Source: Paenibacillus sp. (GTDB lineage Bacteria; Bacillota; Bacilli; Paenibacillales; NBRC-103111). Taken from it: a stretch of 5,732 nt of DNA. Made by a program: the position numbers and the translations under genes. The stretch is from the NCBI GenBank assembly GCA_029239545.1, contig JARBUQ010000336.1:1-5732 (forward strand). Reading direction: 5' to 3'. The notes under the pieces are model-generated. The model ran no database searches. It worked only from the letters and a program-made list of their open reading frames with translations, and was not told where the DNA came from. This document shows, in pieces, positions 4,908 through 5,732 of this stretch; position 1 is the first letter of the stretch, and each line of letters opens with the position of its first letter.

Positions 4908-5732
4908 ATGACGTTAGCGACCAGCTCTTATTCAGATATTCGCAGGCAGCTTCATAGAATTCCCGAACCGGGTTTCCAGGAATTCAAGACTCAGCAGTTT
5001 TTGCTGCAGTTCATTGCCTCTCTTCCTCAGGAACGGCTGGAGGTGCAAACCTGGCGAACAGGCATTCTTGTCATGATCAAAGGAACGAATCCTAAGCGAA
5101 GATTCGGATTCCGCGCTGATATGGATGGACTTCCCATTAAGGAAGACACCCAGTATGATTTCCACTCGATTCATGAGGGCTACATGCATGCTTGCGGGCA
5201 TGATCTGCATATGACAATCGGGCTTGGTATAATAACAAGCTTCACCTCTCACCCCATGGAAGATGATCTGCTTGTGATTTTCCAACCAGCTGAGGAAGGG
5301 CCGGGAGGGGCTCTTCCGATGCGGGGCAGCGAAGAGTTCCGCTCATGGGCTCCGGAGCAAATCGTCGCCCTCCATATCGCACCTGAATATCCGGTCGGCA
5401 CAATAGCGACGAAACCCGGAATTCTGTTCGCGAATACGTCCGAGCTGTTCATTGACTTGACTGGCAAGGGAGGTCATGCGGCTTATCCGCATCTAGCCAA
5501 TGATATGGTCGTAGCGGCTGCCCATTTCCTGACCCAACTGCAAACCATCGTATCGCGCAACATCAATCCTCTCGATTCCGGAGTCGTTACAGTTGGCCGG
5601 ATCGAGAGCGGCACCCGGCAAAATATTATCGCAGAGAAGGCCCGTCTGGAAGGAACGATTCGCACATTGTCAGATACATCCATGCGGCTGATCAAGTCGC
5701 GTATCGAGGCGTTGGCAAAAGGAACTGAAGCG
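4908..5732 (+). CDS. dapL: N-acetyldiaminopimelate deacetylase (M20 family), 3' end outside window
   Basis: DapL hydrolyses N-acetyl-LL-diaminopimelate to LL-DAP and acetate. It belongs to the M20D amidohydrolases, cytosolic metal enzymes. From ATG 4908-4910, 275 codons stay open to the window end; the family has about 375 residues, so about 100 are missing. Visible motifs: HRIPEPGFQEFKTQQ (16-30), RADMDGLP with Asp71 (69-76), HACGHDLHM with Cys96 and His98 (94-102), FQPAEEGPGGA with Glu129/Glu130 (125-135), ALHIAPEYPVGTIATKPG with His156 (154-171), and the dimerisation-domain segment GKGGHAAYPHLANDMV (186-201). These align closely with B. subtilis YkuR/DapL, where the active-site pair is Asp69 and Glu128. 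The C-terminal metal-binding His is not in the window. AAAGGG (4894-4899) lies 8 nt before the ATG, and the dapH stop is 30 nt upstream in the same frame with no terminator between, so it is an operon with dapH. A general M20 amidohydrolase is the alternative, made unlikely by dapH. Confidence 0.95.
   Translation, partial: MTLATSSYSDIRRQLHRIPEPGFQEFKTQQFLLQFIASLPQERLEVQTWRTGILVMIKGTNPKRRFGFRADMDGLPIKEDTQYDFHSIHEGYMHACGHDLHMTIGLGIITSFTSHPMEDDLLVIFQPAEEGPGGALPMRGSEEFRSWAPEQIVALHIAPEYPVGTIATKPGILFANTSELFIDLTGKGGHAAYPHLANDMVVAAAHFLTQLQTIVSRNINPLDSGVVTVGRIESGTRQNIIAEKARLEGTIRTLSDTSMRLIKSRIEALAKGTEA

Noticed and set aside
4932..5695. Several minus-strand open frames opposite dapL
   Set aside because: They are antisense shadows of a well-conserved M20 deacetylase and carry no recognisable motifs or ribosome binding sites.
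1..5732. Mobile elements, CRISPR arrays, tRNA or rRNA genes
   Set aside because: Both strands are filled with core metabolic genes and one explained intergenic region; no terminal inverted repeats, spaced repeats or RNA gene signatures were seen.

Overview
The window reads as chromosomal DNA of a Gram-positive, low-to-mid G+C Firmicute, most likely Paenibacillus or a close relative (Paenibacillaceae). The basis is close family-level resemblance to the Bacillus subtilis proteins as I recall them (PyrR, PyrB, PyrC, PyrAA/CarA, DapH, DapL), purine-rich AGGAG-type ribosome binding sites, sigma-A-type promoters, and the acetyl branch of lysine/diaminopimelate synthesis. The genus is inference; no database search was run.

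Layout: two divergent operons leave one intergenic region (3764-4166). Leftward (minus strand) is the start of the de novo pyrimidine operon: promoter (4020-4048), a leader of about 250 nt with a PyrR-dependent attenuator (PyrR-binding hairpin 3970-4000, antiterminator arms 3962-3976 and 3833-3847, intrinsic terminator 3809-3843), then pyrR (3215-3763), pyrB (2300-3214), pyrC (938-2227) and carA (1-916, cut by the window edge before its C-terminus). carB and the later pyr genes would be expected beyond base 1 but are not visible. Rightward (plus strand) is a dap operon: promoter (about 4104-4132), dapH (4167-4877) and dapL (4908 to the window end, cut by the edge).

How they work together: CarA supplies ammonia from glutamine for carbamoyl phosphate, PyrB condenses this with aspartate, and PyrC closes the dihydroorotate ring. 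PyrR senses UMP and, by holding the anti-antiterminator hairpin in the nascent leader RNA, causes early termination when pyrimidines are plentiful. DapH and DapL perform the acetylation and deacetylation steps of the acetyl-DAP route to meso-diaminopimelate (peptidoglycan) and lysine. Both pathways draw on aspartate.

The window is core metabolism and I do not see a previously undescribed system. The parts that repay attention are the completely readable RNA switch in front of pyrR, the absence of pyrP and of internal attenuators (pyrR and pyrB abut with zero spacing), the divergent pyr/dap arrangement, and an apparent His-to-Leu change next to the conserved PyrB arginine.
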